Part shown: piece after piece, positions 14,855-22,726 of the stretch | Numbering within the stretch: the first letter of the stretch is position 1 | Layout of the letters: every line of letters begins with the position of its first letter | Source: an uncultured Myxococcaceae bacterium | GTDB lineage: Bacteria > Myxococcota_A > Polyangia > Polyangiales > Ga0077539 | Reading direction: 5' to 3' | Length of the DNA stretch: 32,642 nucleotides | Assembly (NCBI GenBank): GCA_945952225.1 | Contig: CAMFHP010000102.1 | Coordinates: 1 to 32,642 of the forward strand | Notes under the pieces: generated by a model | Databases searched by the model: none | Told to the model about the DNA's origin: nothing | Seen by the model: only the letters and a program-made list of their open reading frames with translations | Translations under genes and position numbers: made by a program

Positions 14855-16420
14855 ATGCCGGGCCACGACGCGCTCCGAAGTGCCGCCCTGCGGGTCTGCG
14901 CCCCCGACGCGCGCCCGGCGCCGCACGACCCGGTCACCGACGCGTGGGATGCCCTCGACGTACCCGTGGCGGTCTTCGACGTGGCGGGCACGGCGCTCCG
15001 ATGGGCCGCCGCGAACGCCGCGCAGGGCGCGCTCCTCGGGTGCGACTTCGCCGCGCTGCGGGGCCGCGGTCTCGATGTGCACTCGCCCGTCGCCGTGGAG
15101 CGCTGGGCCGCCGCGATCACCCCGGAGCTCCTCGCGTTGACGGCGCGCGCGACCTTCGAGCCCGCGCACCCCGACGCCGACACGGGCCGCTGGACGGCGC
15201 GCACCGTGACCCCGACCTTCGACGCCGACGGCGCGCTCCATCGCCTCGTGGTGACGAGCGCGGATGTGACCGAGGGACACCGCCTCGCCGCGATGGTGGC
15301 CCACGGCGCGCGCGCCGACGCGGTGGGACGCATCGCCGACGAGGCCGCCCACGAGTTCAACAACCTCATGGTCGCGATCAGCGGCTACGCGGGCCTCGCG
15401 CTCCGTGGTGCGGGCGTCGAGGGGCGCGTGCGCGATCAGCTCGTCGAGATGCTCCGCCTCGCCGACACGGCCTCGTCGCTCACGCGGCAGCTCATGGCGC
15501 TCACCCGTCGCCACGAGGGCGCGCGGAGCCTCGTGCGCCTCGACGCGCTGGTGCTCGGCATGGAGCGCGTGCTGCTCCGTGCGACGCGCGATCGACGCGC
15601 TCTCACCGTGCGCGGTGACGCCGGGCTCTGGCCCGTGAAGGTCGACGCGGAGCAGTTCGAGCAGCTCGCGCTCCACCTCGCGGTCTACGCCGCCGATGTG
15701 ACCGCGCTGCCGTCGATGGCCTTCGAAGCGCACAACGTGACCCTCTCGCGCGACGAGGCGCGTCCGCTCGGGCTCGGCGCGGGCGATCACGTGCGGCTCT
15801 CGCTCTCGCTCGGCGCGGTCGACGCTGCGTCGGTGCGTCGCGCGGTGGAGACGGTCACGGCCACGGCGGCCACGCGCAGCGACACGGAGATCGGTATTGC
15901 GGCGGCGGCGGGCATCGCGCGTCGTCACGGCGCGGCGCTCTCGCTCGATGTGTCCGAGGGCGTCTCGCTCTGCGTGCACGTGCCTCGCGCGCTGGAGAAG
16001 TCCGTCGTGTCGGGGGTGACCATGGCCTCCGCGGGTCTTCAGGGAACGGAGACCGTGCTCGTGGTCGATCCCGACGCGCGCCGCGAGGCCATCGCGCGCA
16101 CGCTGCGTATGCTCGGGTACACGGTGCTCGAAGCGCTCGACGCGGTCGACGCGCAGGCCGCCGTCGAAGAGCGCGCCGAGCCCGTGCACCTGGTCATTCT
16201 CGGCGTGGGGCCGGGACGTCCCGATGCGATGTCTCTGCTCCGCGCGGTGCGGGTGCGTGCGGGTGATGTTCCTGTGCTCGTGACGGCGCCCGACGAGACG
16301 AGCGTGATGCCCCTCGCGCTGGTGAGTCCGCGGGTGTTGAAGCTCCCGACCACGCTCTCGCCCACGCAGCTCGCGCGGCGCGTTCGCACGGCCCTCGACG
16401 AGCGCGCGCACGGCGCTTGA
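14855..16420 (+). CDS. Hybrid histidine kinase-like protein with degenerate catalytic and receiver domains
   Basis: A 521-residue soluble protein laid out like a hybrid sensor kinase: PAS-like sensor (about 28-140), dimerisation/phosphoacceptor helix with His166 in EAAHEFNNLMVAISGYA, an HATPase_c-like region (about 255-378) and a C-terminal receiver (about 398-515). The His box is well conserved. The ATP-binding motifs are not: the N-box asparagine is replaced by Tyr278 in LALHLAVYAAD, the DxGxG box by SLSLGAVDAA, the FEPF segment by AVETVTATAA, and the GTGLGL box by DTEIGI. In the receiver, Asp405 and Lys496 (VLKLP) are recognisable but the phospho-acceptor position in LVILG is Gly450. It is therefore probably unable to autophosphorylate or receive phosphate. 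The ATG at 14855 follows the tRNA by 167 bp. The S8 peptidase starts 39 bp after its stop. Confidence 0.86.
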   Translation: MPGHDALRSAALRVCAPDARPAPHDPVTDAWDALDVPVAVFDVAGTALRWAAANAAQGALLGCDFAALRGRGLDVHSPVAVERWAAAITPELLALTARATFEPAHPDADTGRWTARTVTPTFDADGALHRLVVTSADVTEGHRLAAMVAHGARADAVGRIADEAAHEFNNLMVAISGYAGLALRGAGVEGRVRDQLVEMLRLADTASSLTRQLMALTRRHEGARSLVRLDALVLGMERVLLRATRDRRALTVRGDAGLWPVKVDAEQFEQLALHLAVYAADVTALPSMAFEAHNVTLSRDEARPLGLGAGDHVRLSLSLGAVDAASVRRAVETVTATAATRSDTEIGIAAAAGIARRHGAALSLDVSEGVSLCVHVPRALEKSVVSGVTMASAGLQGTETVLVVDPDARREAIARTLRMLGYTVLEALDAVDAQAAVEERAEPVHLVILGVGPGRPDAMSLLRAVRVRAGDVPVLVTAPDETSVMPLALVSPRVLKLPTTLSPTQLARRVRTALDERAHGA

Positions 16421-16458
16421 TCCCATCACTGGGCCGCGGGCATCCTCCGCGCCCCGTG

Positions 16459-18381
16459 ATGAACCTCCGCCCCGTGCTCTCCTCGTCGCTCGTCGTGTTC
16501 GCGCTCGCGTGCAGCAGCGCCCACCCGGTGCCCGTCTCGACCCTCGCGCCGCCGCCCGCCGCCGACGCGAGCGCCGCGCCCGACGACGCCACCGCCGCCG
16601 CGCCCACCTGGGGAACGCTCACCGTGGGCGGGCTCTGTCGCATCGTCACCGAGGGCGCGACGGCGCGCATCCGCGAGACGCAGCCCGACTTCGACCTCGC
16701 GCAGCTCCCGGCCTGGGTGCGCGACCCCGCGTCGGCGCCGGCCATCGCGGGACGCACCGCCGATCAGCTCTACGACCTCGCCATCGTGGCCGCGGTGCAG
16801 GGCCACGCCGACGAGGCCGCGGGCATCGTGCGGCTGGTGCGCGCGAAGGCCCGCAACCGCAACCTCGCGTTCGTGGGCGCCACGCTGCTCTCGGAGCTCG
16901 CGCGCCGCGGCGCAGGGACCGACGAGACCGCACAGGGCGCGGCCATCGAGGCGGTGTTCCGCGAGCTTCCGCGGGCGCGCTTCGGGGCGTCGACGGTGGT
17001 GTTCCAGCTCTTTCAGACGCAGGAGCAGCTCGCGGCGCGCGTGTCGGCGGTGCACGAGCAGCTCATCTCGCAGGACACGGCCCGCGCTGCCCTCTGGTAC
17101 AGCGAGGTGATGCCCGAGATCGTGCGCAACCGCGCGCGCTTCCTCGCGGTGATCGAGCGCATCCGGGCGGACTACGCGGCGCGTCCCGCGGAGCGCGACT
17201 ACGCGTTCGGCACGGTGAACCTTGCGGGCGCGCGCGACGCGCGTCCCGTGGCCGTGGGCGTGTGGGACCTCGGCACCAACCCCGCGCTCTTCGCGCAGCA
17301 GATGTACCGAAATCCCGCGGAGCAGCCCAACGGACAGGACGACGACCACGACGGTCTCGTCGACGACATTTCGGGGGTGGTGAGCGACGGCGATGCGCCG
17401 CACACGGCGCTGCTCTTCGACCCCGGCGCGGAGACGCTGCGCCAGTACGGCGGCTTTCTCCGCGGCGTGATGGACCTCCGCGCGGGCATGGCCTCGTCGC
17501 CCGCCGCGCAGCGCGTGCTGGAGCTTCAGCGCGGCGTGACCGACGCGGCGGCGCTCGACGCGCTCGACCGCAACCTCGACGCGATCGGCGAGTGGTCCCA
17601 CGGAACGCACGTCGCGGGGATCATGCTGTCGGGCAATCCCTTCGCGCGGCTCGCGGTGTTCCGCAGCGTGTGGGCGGGCGAGGGGAGGCTCTACCACCAC
17701 CGCGGTCCGACGGACGCCGAGCTCGACGCCGAGCGCGCCAACATGGAAGCGGTCGCGGGCTTCATCAACCGCAACCACGTGCGCGTGGTGAACGCGAGCC
17801 TCGGGTTCTCGATCGAGTACCTCGAAGACGAGCTCCGCCACGAGCGCGACCGCTACCACAACGACGACGAGGTGCGCGCTCGCGCCCGCGAGGTGCAGCG
17901 CCGCCGCAAGGAGAACTGGCGCCACGTGTTCGAGCTGTGTCCCGAGACGCTCTTCGTGGTGTCGGCGGGCAACTCGAACGAAGACGTGGCCGAGTACGAC
18001 GCGATCCCCGCGTCGATCGACACGCCCAACGTGATGGCCATCGGCGCGGTCGATCGCTTCGGCCAGTGGGCTCCCTTCACGAACAGCAACCCCGAGCGCG
18101 TGCGCGTGTTCGACCACGGCGTCGAGGTCGACAGCCTGATTCCGTCGGGCGAGCGGGTGCCGCTGTCGGGCACGTCGATGGCGTCGCCCGGCGTGGCGTG
18201 CCTCGCGGGCAAGCTGCTGGCGCTCGATCCGTCGCTCACGCCGCAGCGCCTCCGCACGGTGATCGAAGAGACCGGCGACGCCATCGCCGCGCCCTTCAAC
18301 GGACGCATCGCGAACGAGACCCGCGCCATCGAGCGCGTGCGCCGTGAGCGCCGCCCGCAGGCCGCTGCGCCGCGGCGGTGA
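16459..18381 (+). CDS. Subtilisin-like S8 family serine protease lipoprotein
   Basis: A 640-residue predicted lipoprotein with signal peptide and lipobox ALAC (Cys18), then a Pro/Ala/Asp-rich linker. Residues about 50-255 are an unrecognised helical N-terminal region, possibly a propeptide or helical repeat domain. The peptidase domain (about 260-640) has a full triad: Asp270 in GVWDLGT, His381 in SHGTHVAGIM and Ser573 in SGTSMASPG, with oxyanion Asn505 in SAGNSN. An acidic stretch, NGQDDDHDGLVDDISG (291-306), resembles the calcium-binding loop of many S8 peptidases. The Asp-to-His distance is long, with about 70 residues (310-378) inserted. The ATG at 16459 is chosen to give a compact signal peptide; a GTG at 16456 is equally placed. 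It probably shares a transcript with the upstream kinase-like gene. Confidence 0.93.
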   Translation: MNLRPVLSSSLVVFALACSSAHPVPVSTLAPPPAADASAAPDDATAAAPTWGTLTVGGLCRIVTEGATARIRETQPDFDLAQLPAWVRDPASAPAIAGRTADQLYDLAIVAAVQGHADEAAGIVRLVRAKARNRNLAFVGATLLSELARRGAGTDETAQGAAIEAVFRELPRARFGASTVVFQLFQTQEQLAARVSAVHEQLISQDTARAALWYSEVMPEIVRNRARFLAVIERIRADYAARPAERDYAFGTVNLAGARDARPVAVGVWDLGTNPALFAQQMYRNPAEQPNGQDDDHDGLVDDISGVVSDGDAPHTALLFDPGAETLRQYGGFLRGVMDLRAGMASSPAAQRVLELQRGVTDAAALDALDRNLDAIGEWSHGTHVAGIMLSGNPFARLAVFRSVWAGEGRLYHHRGPTDAELDAERANMEAVAGFINRNHVRVVNASLGFSIEYLEDELRHERDRYHNDDEVRARAREVQRRRKENWRHVFELCPETLFVVSAGNSNEDVAEYDAIPASIDTPNVMAIGAVDRFGQWAPFTNSNPERVRVFDHGVEVDSLIPSGERVPLSGTSMASPGVACLAGKLLALDPSLTPQRLRTVIEETGDAIAAPFNGRIANETRAIERVRRERRPQAAAPRR

Positions 18382-18386
18382 GCGGC

Positions 18387-18642
18387 GTACGCGGGTGCGT
18401 GGGCGCCGTGTCGTCGGCGTAGGCGGGTACGTGAGCGACGTGTCGTCGGCGTACCCGGCTACGTGGGCGACGTGTCGTGGGCGTACCCGGCTACGTGAGC
18501 GACGTGTCGTGGGCGTACCCGGCTACGTGAGCGACGTGTCGTCGGCGTACCCGGCTACGTGGGCGACGTGTCGTGGGCGTACCCGGCTACGTGGGCGACG
18601 TGTCGTGGGCGTACCCGGCTGCGTGGGCGACGTGTCGTCGGC
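18387..18642. repeat. Eight tandem copies of a 32-bp repeat
   Basis: Units begin at 18387, 18419, 18451, 18483, 18515, 18547, 18579 and 18611, each exactly 32 bp, with a decayed start of a ninth at 18643. Typical units start GTACCCGGCTACGTG and continue with GCGACGTGTCGT. Copies differ mainly at two positions, GTGA/GTGG and TCGTC/TCGTG, and the first two are the most divergent. GTACCCGGCTAC is an imperfect palindrome. The array fills the space between the convergent S8 peptidase and the 239-residue protein. There are no spacers, so it is not a CRISPR array, and 32 is not a multiple of three, so coding is unlikely. Confidence 0.95.
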
Positions 18643-18666
18643 GCAGGTGTGACCGGGCGCGAAGGA

Positions 18667-19386
18667 TCAGGCGGTGGCGGGCTTCGCCTTCTTGCGGGCG
18701 CGGCGCGCGGCGGCGAGGGCATCGGACTGCTCGTCGAGCTGGCGCTCGTACGCGTCGAACACGGCCGTGCGGAGCGTGTCGTCGGCGGGGAGCGTGCCGG
18801 TGAGGGCCGCCGCGAGGTCGGTGAACGCCGCGTGCCACGCGACGGAGAGCTGCTCGACGTCGACGCCGTTGGGGCCCTTCACGGCGACGCCGTAGGGGGC
18901 GAGGAGCGCTTCGAGAAAGTCGACGGTGTCGCCCACGTCGAGGGCCTTCACCGCGGCGGCGTTCTTCGCGCTGCGCAGCGCGGCGACGACCTCGCGCATG
19001 ATGCGGTACTGCGAGTCCATGGAGCCGCGGAGAAATCCCACCCCCCGTGGGAACACCTCGCGACGCAGCGCGCGGGCCGCGTCGAAGCGCGCGGTGTTGC
19101 GCGGCGACAGCGGAACCAGCGGCGCGGTGAAGGTCTGCTCGATGGCGGCCAGCGTGTTGTGAAACGCGCCGAAGGCACGGTCGGCCGCGGTGTCGACGGC
19201 GAGCTTGGGCACCGTCGAGACGCGCCCGAGCGCCTCGTGCGCCGCGAGGAACTCCGAGGCCCGCTGAACGACGGAGGCGGGACGCTTCGACTTCGCGCCC
19301 GCCTCGGCGCGGAGCAGTTCGGCGAGGCGCGCACCCACGTTGCGCTGCCGCTCCACGGTCAGCCGGGGAATGGTGAGAATGGACAT
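18667..19386 (-). CDS. Unrecognised helical protein, 239 residues
   Basis: A 239-residue protein with no recognised family. It appears almost entirely alpha-helical, with no signal peptide, membrane segment, or cysteine. A conserved-looking core is GSMDSQYRIMREVVAALRS (about 122-140), and the C-terminus is Ala/Arg/Lys-rich (AARRARKKAKPATA). The start at 19386 is preferred because AAGGGAG lies 9 nt upstream; the in-frame ATG at 19395 would abut that site. It is on the same strand as, and 120 bp downstream of, the TPR protein gene, so it could be the third gene of that module, although the gap includes an A/T-richer segment that may hold its own promoter. Its 3' end faces the 32-bp tandem repeats. 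Confidence 0.75.
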   Translation of the reverse strand: MSILTIPRLTVERQRNVGARLAELLRAEAGAKSKRPASVVQRASEFLAAHEALGRVSTVPKLAVDTAADRAFGAFHNTLAAIEQTFTAPLVPLSPRNTARFDAARALRREVFPRGVGFLRGSMDSQYRIMREVVAALRSAKNAAAVKALDVGDTVDFLEALLAPYGVAVKGPNGVDVEQLSVAWHAAFTDLAAALTGTLPADDTLRTAVFDAYERQLDEQSDALAAARRARKKAKPATA

Positions 19387-19506
19387 CAGTGACATCTCCC
19401 TTCGTGCGTCGACGCGCGCGCCCCACGCGTGTGCAGAGCGCTCCGAGCGCGTCACCGGAGAGATGTGTTGGGAGGGGGAATTTTCGGTCGGTCGCGACGA
19501 TTTTGT

Positions 19507-21333
19507 TCAGCGCGCCGCGGCCCGCGCTTCGAGGCGCGTCAGCTCCGGGGCGAACTCGTCGCGCAACGCGGATAGGTCGTCGGGGATCGCTTCGACGGCG
19601 TTGCGCAGCGCGGCGACGGCGGAGGACGGTGGCGCGTCGCGGTCCGCGAGGTCGACCAGCAGATGCAACAAATTTCGAGCGCCCACCGATTCGTGGAGCA
19701 CCAGTAGCGAAGTGCACGCGAGCTCGAGCGCCTCTGCGTAGAGGTCGTCAGACGCGGGACGCAGTTGCCGCGCGATGAGCATTGCGTTGACTGCGTGTTT
19801 GGAAGCTTCTTCGTGCCGACCGCAATCTCGGCTGCTGCGCGCGAGCAGGCAGCATGTGTTGGCGAGGTTGAGGTGTGTGGAGCCCGCATCCCTGTGGAGA
19901 GCGAGTGCTTCGTGAAAGGCGCTGTACGCAGCTTCGTACGCACCAACTGCTGCGTGGGCGAGCCCGAGGTAGGTGAGGAGCTCTGCCCGGTGTCGGGGCA
20001 ACGACGAGAGGTCCCCGGTCGCAAGCCCTGCCGTCAGGATCTCGATTGCGTCGTCGTGGCGTTCCGCCTGAGACAGTCGAAGACCAAGTGTCGCCTGAAG
20101 TGCGAGGCGAACGCGCGGCGTATCGGTCGGTGCCTCGCGGAGCGCGGCGTAAAGCGCATCGATGGCAGCATCTGTGTCGCCGCGGCGCGCTGAAACACGG
20201 CTGATCACATCAAAGTACTCGGTGCGTTCGCGGGGGGTCGTACCTTCTGTGGGTGCGCGTCGCGTGAGCTCGTCCACGAGTGCATTCACCTCCTCGTCGG
20301 AAGCTCCCCCGCCGAGCGCCGTGTCAAGGTCCCAGATCCGTGCGAGGAAGGGGGTGCGCTCTGCCCGGGCGACCGGTTCGACCCACAGGTAGTCGACGTC
20401 GGCACAAAGGTCGTCGCAGCGTGCATCCCACCCTTCCGCGCGCTGTGCGGCAGTCGGCAGTGGACGCCCGCGACCAACCCGCGTGCGCCAGAACGGGTCG
20501 GAGGCGAAGCGTGTGGCCCAGTCGCGCAGTCCCTCCTCCGGGTGCCAAAGCCCTTGCGCTTCCAACCCGGCGAGGATGCGCGCATAGGACTCGTTCCCGA
20601 GGATCTTGCTGCATTGGCCTTCCCCCGCCGTCGCGAGGGCGACCAGCACCAGCAGCTCGGACCACGGGCGCCACGCGAGCTCATGCTCCACGAGCCCGCG
20701 ACTGACGTGCGCTCCCGGTGAGGTGTCGAAGGCACGCAGTCCCGGGAATCGCGGAAGGTCTCGATGCGCTGCCTCGCCGCCCTGCGTGAGGTAGCTGGCC
20801 TCGACGATCTCGTTCGCGAGGCGCACCAACGCGCAGGGGTTCGTGAGCGTCTCGAAGTACTCGTGCCATGCGTCGAGTGCATCCGCAGGCACGCCGAGTT
20901 CCGATGCGCGCTCGCGAAAACTCGCATGGAGCGCGAGGCGTACGGCGCGTCCCAGTTCGCTCCATGCGGTGAGGTCCTCTTCGCCGCCGGGATGCGCCAC
21001 CACGGCCACCACGCGCGGCACCGCACGCAGCAGCGGGTCGGCGAGCACTTCGCGCAACAACGCCGTCGTGCCGTGACGCAGTACGAGAAGCATCCCGTTC
21101 GCACCGCGATCGGCGGTGAGTCGTGTGAGCAGCCGCCGCGCAGGCTCGGTGAATCCGCCGCGCAGGTCGACCTCCACGCGGCGCAGCGGGGTGGGGGCGC
21201 AGCGCGTCTGCAAGAGTGCGAGGAGCGCTTCCTGGTCGTCGGGCGCGACGGAGCCCGGCAGCATCAACGGCCCGCCGCTGAGCACGGAGGTCAGCGGTTC
21301 GCGCACGACGCCGATCAGGTCGAAGACGCGCAC
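19507..21333 (-). CDS. TPR-containing protein coupled to a P-loop ATPase
   Basis: A 608-residue protein not recognised at full length. It begins with GTG at 21333, one base after the TGA of the ATPase gene, so the two are translationally coupled. The N-terminal third (about 1-120) alternates strands and helices (VEVDLRGGFTEP, MLLVLRHGTTALL, PRVVAVVAHPGG); it has no obvious P-loop. The middle (120-340) is helical with a Cys/Trp-rich section. Residues about 370-545 form several TPR-like helical pairs (AELLTYLGLAHAAVGAYEAAYSAFHEAL and neighbours, positions about 450-478). Base composition is visibly less G/C-rich at third positions than in flanking genes, a possible sign of transfer. No signal peptide is present. 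TPRs suggest protein binding; the overall role is unknown. Confidence 0.8.
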   Translation of the reverse strand: MRVFDLIGVVREPLTSVLSGGPLMLPGSVAPDDQEALLALLQTRCAPTPLRRVEVDLRGGFTEPARRLLTRLTADRGANGMLLVLRHGTTALLREVLADPLLRAVPRVVAVVAHPGGEEDLTAWSELGRAVRLALHASFRERASELGVPADALDAWHEYFETLTNPCALVRLANEIVEASYLTQGGEAAHRDLPRFPGLRAFDTSPGAHVSRGLVEHELAWRPWSELLVLVALATAGEGQCSKILGNESYARILAGLEAQGLWHPEEGLRDWATRFASDPFWRTRVGRGRPLPTAAQRAEGWDARCDDLCADVDYLWVEPVARAERTPFLARIWDLDTALGGGASDEEVNALVDELTRRAPTEGTTPRERTEYFDVISRVSARRGDTDAAIDALYAALREAPTDTPRVRLALQATLGLRLSQAERHDDAIEILTAGLATGDLSSLPRHRAELLTYLGLAHAAVGAYEAAYSAFHEALALHRDAGSTHLNLANTCCLLARSSRDCGRHEEASKHAVNAMLIARQLRPASDDLYAEALELACTSLLVLHESVGARNLLHLLVDLADRDAPPSSAVAALRNAVEAIPDDLSALRDEFAPELTRLEARAAAR

Positions 21334-21334
21334 G

Positions 21335-22633
21335 TCACGCTTCCCCGCGGAGCGTCGCTGCGACGCTCGGACGCAGCAGCGCGAGGCCCCCGTGCACCCA
21401 CCAGTCGGCGGAGGAATCGCTGCTGTCGACGCGGCCCAGGAGCCCCAGTCGCTCGGCCTCCTTGCGATCCTTCTCGCGGAGCGCGCGTTCGAGCGCCTCG
21501 CCGTCGTACACGCCGGGCTCGACCTCGGGCACCGCATCGAGGGCCACGGCGAGCGCGCGCAGCAGCGGAACGCGCGCGCCGTGGTTCGTCGCGTTGCGCA
21601 CGACGCGCTCCAGACGCTCGGGGGCGTGCCACTGCGCGATCTGCTCGGGGGAGAAGGCGTTCTCGACGGCGAGGGCCGTGAGCCAGCGGAGCAGCACGAG
21701 GGGGCTGCCCGTCACGCGGGTCAGCGCGCGGAGCGCCACGCGTACGTCGTTGTGGGCGAAGAGCGTCTGGTCGTAGGCGGGCGCGTGGCGGAGGCGGCCT
21801 TCGACCATCTCGGTGAGCGCGGCGGCGTCGAGGGGAGGCACTTCGAGGGAGAGGTCCATCTCGCGCACGATGTCGTCGAGGAGGGCCTCGCGGCGCAGGT
21901 GCACGAGCCGCACGCAGTGGTCGATGTCGAGCACGTTGCGCACGGCGCGCTTGAGGTCGTCGGCGCGCATCTGGTCGAGGTCGTCGAAGAGCACGACGAC
22001 GAGGAGCCGGGTCCACGTCTCGACGTGGGCGAGCACCTCGCGCAGCGCGCGGTGCAGCAGGTCGGCGGTCACACGAAACTGTCGCGTCGATCCCTGCGCC
22101 GCACTGGTCGACTGCTGCCACGAAAACGAGTTGTTCACCTCCAGCACGTCGACGAGGCCCGTCTTCAGGCCGGCGCTGACGCCGTGCTGACGGGTCACCG
22201 TGCGGAGCTCGCTCTCGGTGACCGTCTCGCTGCGCGCGAGGAGCTGGAGCTCGTCGAGCCAGTGCCGCACCCGCGTCGCGTCGTCGGAGGTGTCTCGCGC
22301 GGCGTCGAGTGTGGCGCGCACACCCACGCCGAGGCGGTGGATGAACTCCTTGAGGAACTCGGTGATGCCCACCATGCGGAGGTCGACGTGCACGCCGACG
22401 ACGCGGTCGCGATGGGCCTTCGCGAACTCTTCGAGGCACCAGCGCGAGAAGATCGACTTGCCGACGCCGCGGAGGCCCGTCACGCCGACGGTGTAGGTGC
22501 CCCGTCGCGCGAGGCGCTCGCCCAGCACGCCGAGGAGCTGCGCGCGGAGCTCCGTACGGTTCACGAAGTACCGAGGCTCCACGGTGGTGGGCTCGAACCA
22601 CGTGATGGCCATGCGCGTTGGCGTTTCGCTCAT
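21335..22633 (-). CDS. P-loop ATPase of AAA/STAND type
   Basis: A 432-residue ATPase. After a short lead, FVNRTELRAQLL introduces the NTPase domain. Walker A is GLRGVGKS (53-60). Walker B is LLVVVLFDDLD (210-220) with Asp217 and Asp218. LVHLRREALLDD (243-254) follows as a probable sensor strand with arginines. An insert between A and B (about 135-195) is rich in Ser, Thr and Gln. Residues 265-400 are helical (lid-like), and the C-terminus (403-432) looks like the start of a winged helix. The layout is like STAND or Orc1/Cdc6-like AAA ATPases that regulate partner proteins. The start at 22633 is preceded at 7 nt by TACCTT. It heads a coupled pair with the TPR gene and is divergent from the monooxygenase gene. 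Confidence 0.88.
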   Translation of the reverse strand: MSETPTRMAITWFEPTTVEPRYFVNRTELRAQLLGVLGERLARRGTYTVGVTGLRGVGKSIFSRWCLEEFAKAHRDRVVGVHVDLRMVGITEFLKEFIHRLGVGVRATLDAARDTSDDATRVRHWLDELQLLARSETVTESELRTVTRQHGVSAGLKTGLVDVLEVNNSFSWQQSTSAAQGSTRQFRVTADLLHRALREVLAHVETWTRLLVVVLFDDLDQMRADDLKRAVRNVLDIDHCVRLVHLRREALLDDIVREMDLSLEVPPLDAAALTEMVEGRLRHAPAYDQTLFAHNDVRVALRALTRVTGSPLVLLRWLTALAVENAFSPEQIAQWHAPERLERVVRNATNHGARVPLLRALAVALDAVPEVEPGVYDGEALERALREKDRKEAERLGLLGRVDSSDSSADWWVHGGLALLRPSVAATLRGEA

Positions 22634-22640
22634 GGCGCGG

Positions 22641-22646
22641 AAGGTA
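22641..22646 (-). promoter_or_regulatory. TAnnnT -10-like element of the ATPase gene
   Basis: TACCTT on the minus strand ends 7 nt before the ATG at 22633 with no Shine-Dalgarno between, the same arrangement as before the Uma2 gene. Confidence 0.38.
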
Positions 22647-22710
22647 GAGCAAGGCGCCCCATCGTGGGAACCGCCCCGCGTCGCCGATGACGGCCGCGCG
22701 CCGTGTCGCG

Positions 22711-22716
22711 TACCCT
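22711..22716 (+). promoter_or_regulatory. TAnnnT -10-like element of the monooxygenase gene
   Basis: TACCCT ends 10 nt before the ATG at 22727; the ten bases are all G or C. It is nearly identical in sequence and spacing to the element at 13445. Confidence 0.45.
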
Positions 22717-22726
22717 CGCGCGCGCC

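Noticed and set aside
18387-18642. CRISPR array
   Set aside because: The 32-bp units follow each other directly with no unique spacers, and no cas genes are present.
18344-18652. Repeat-containing protein encoded by the 32-bp array
   Set aside because: The region is open in several frames simply because the unit lacks stop codons; 32 is not a multiple of three, and no start signal is present.
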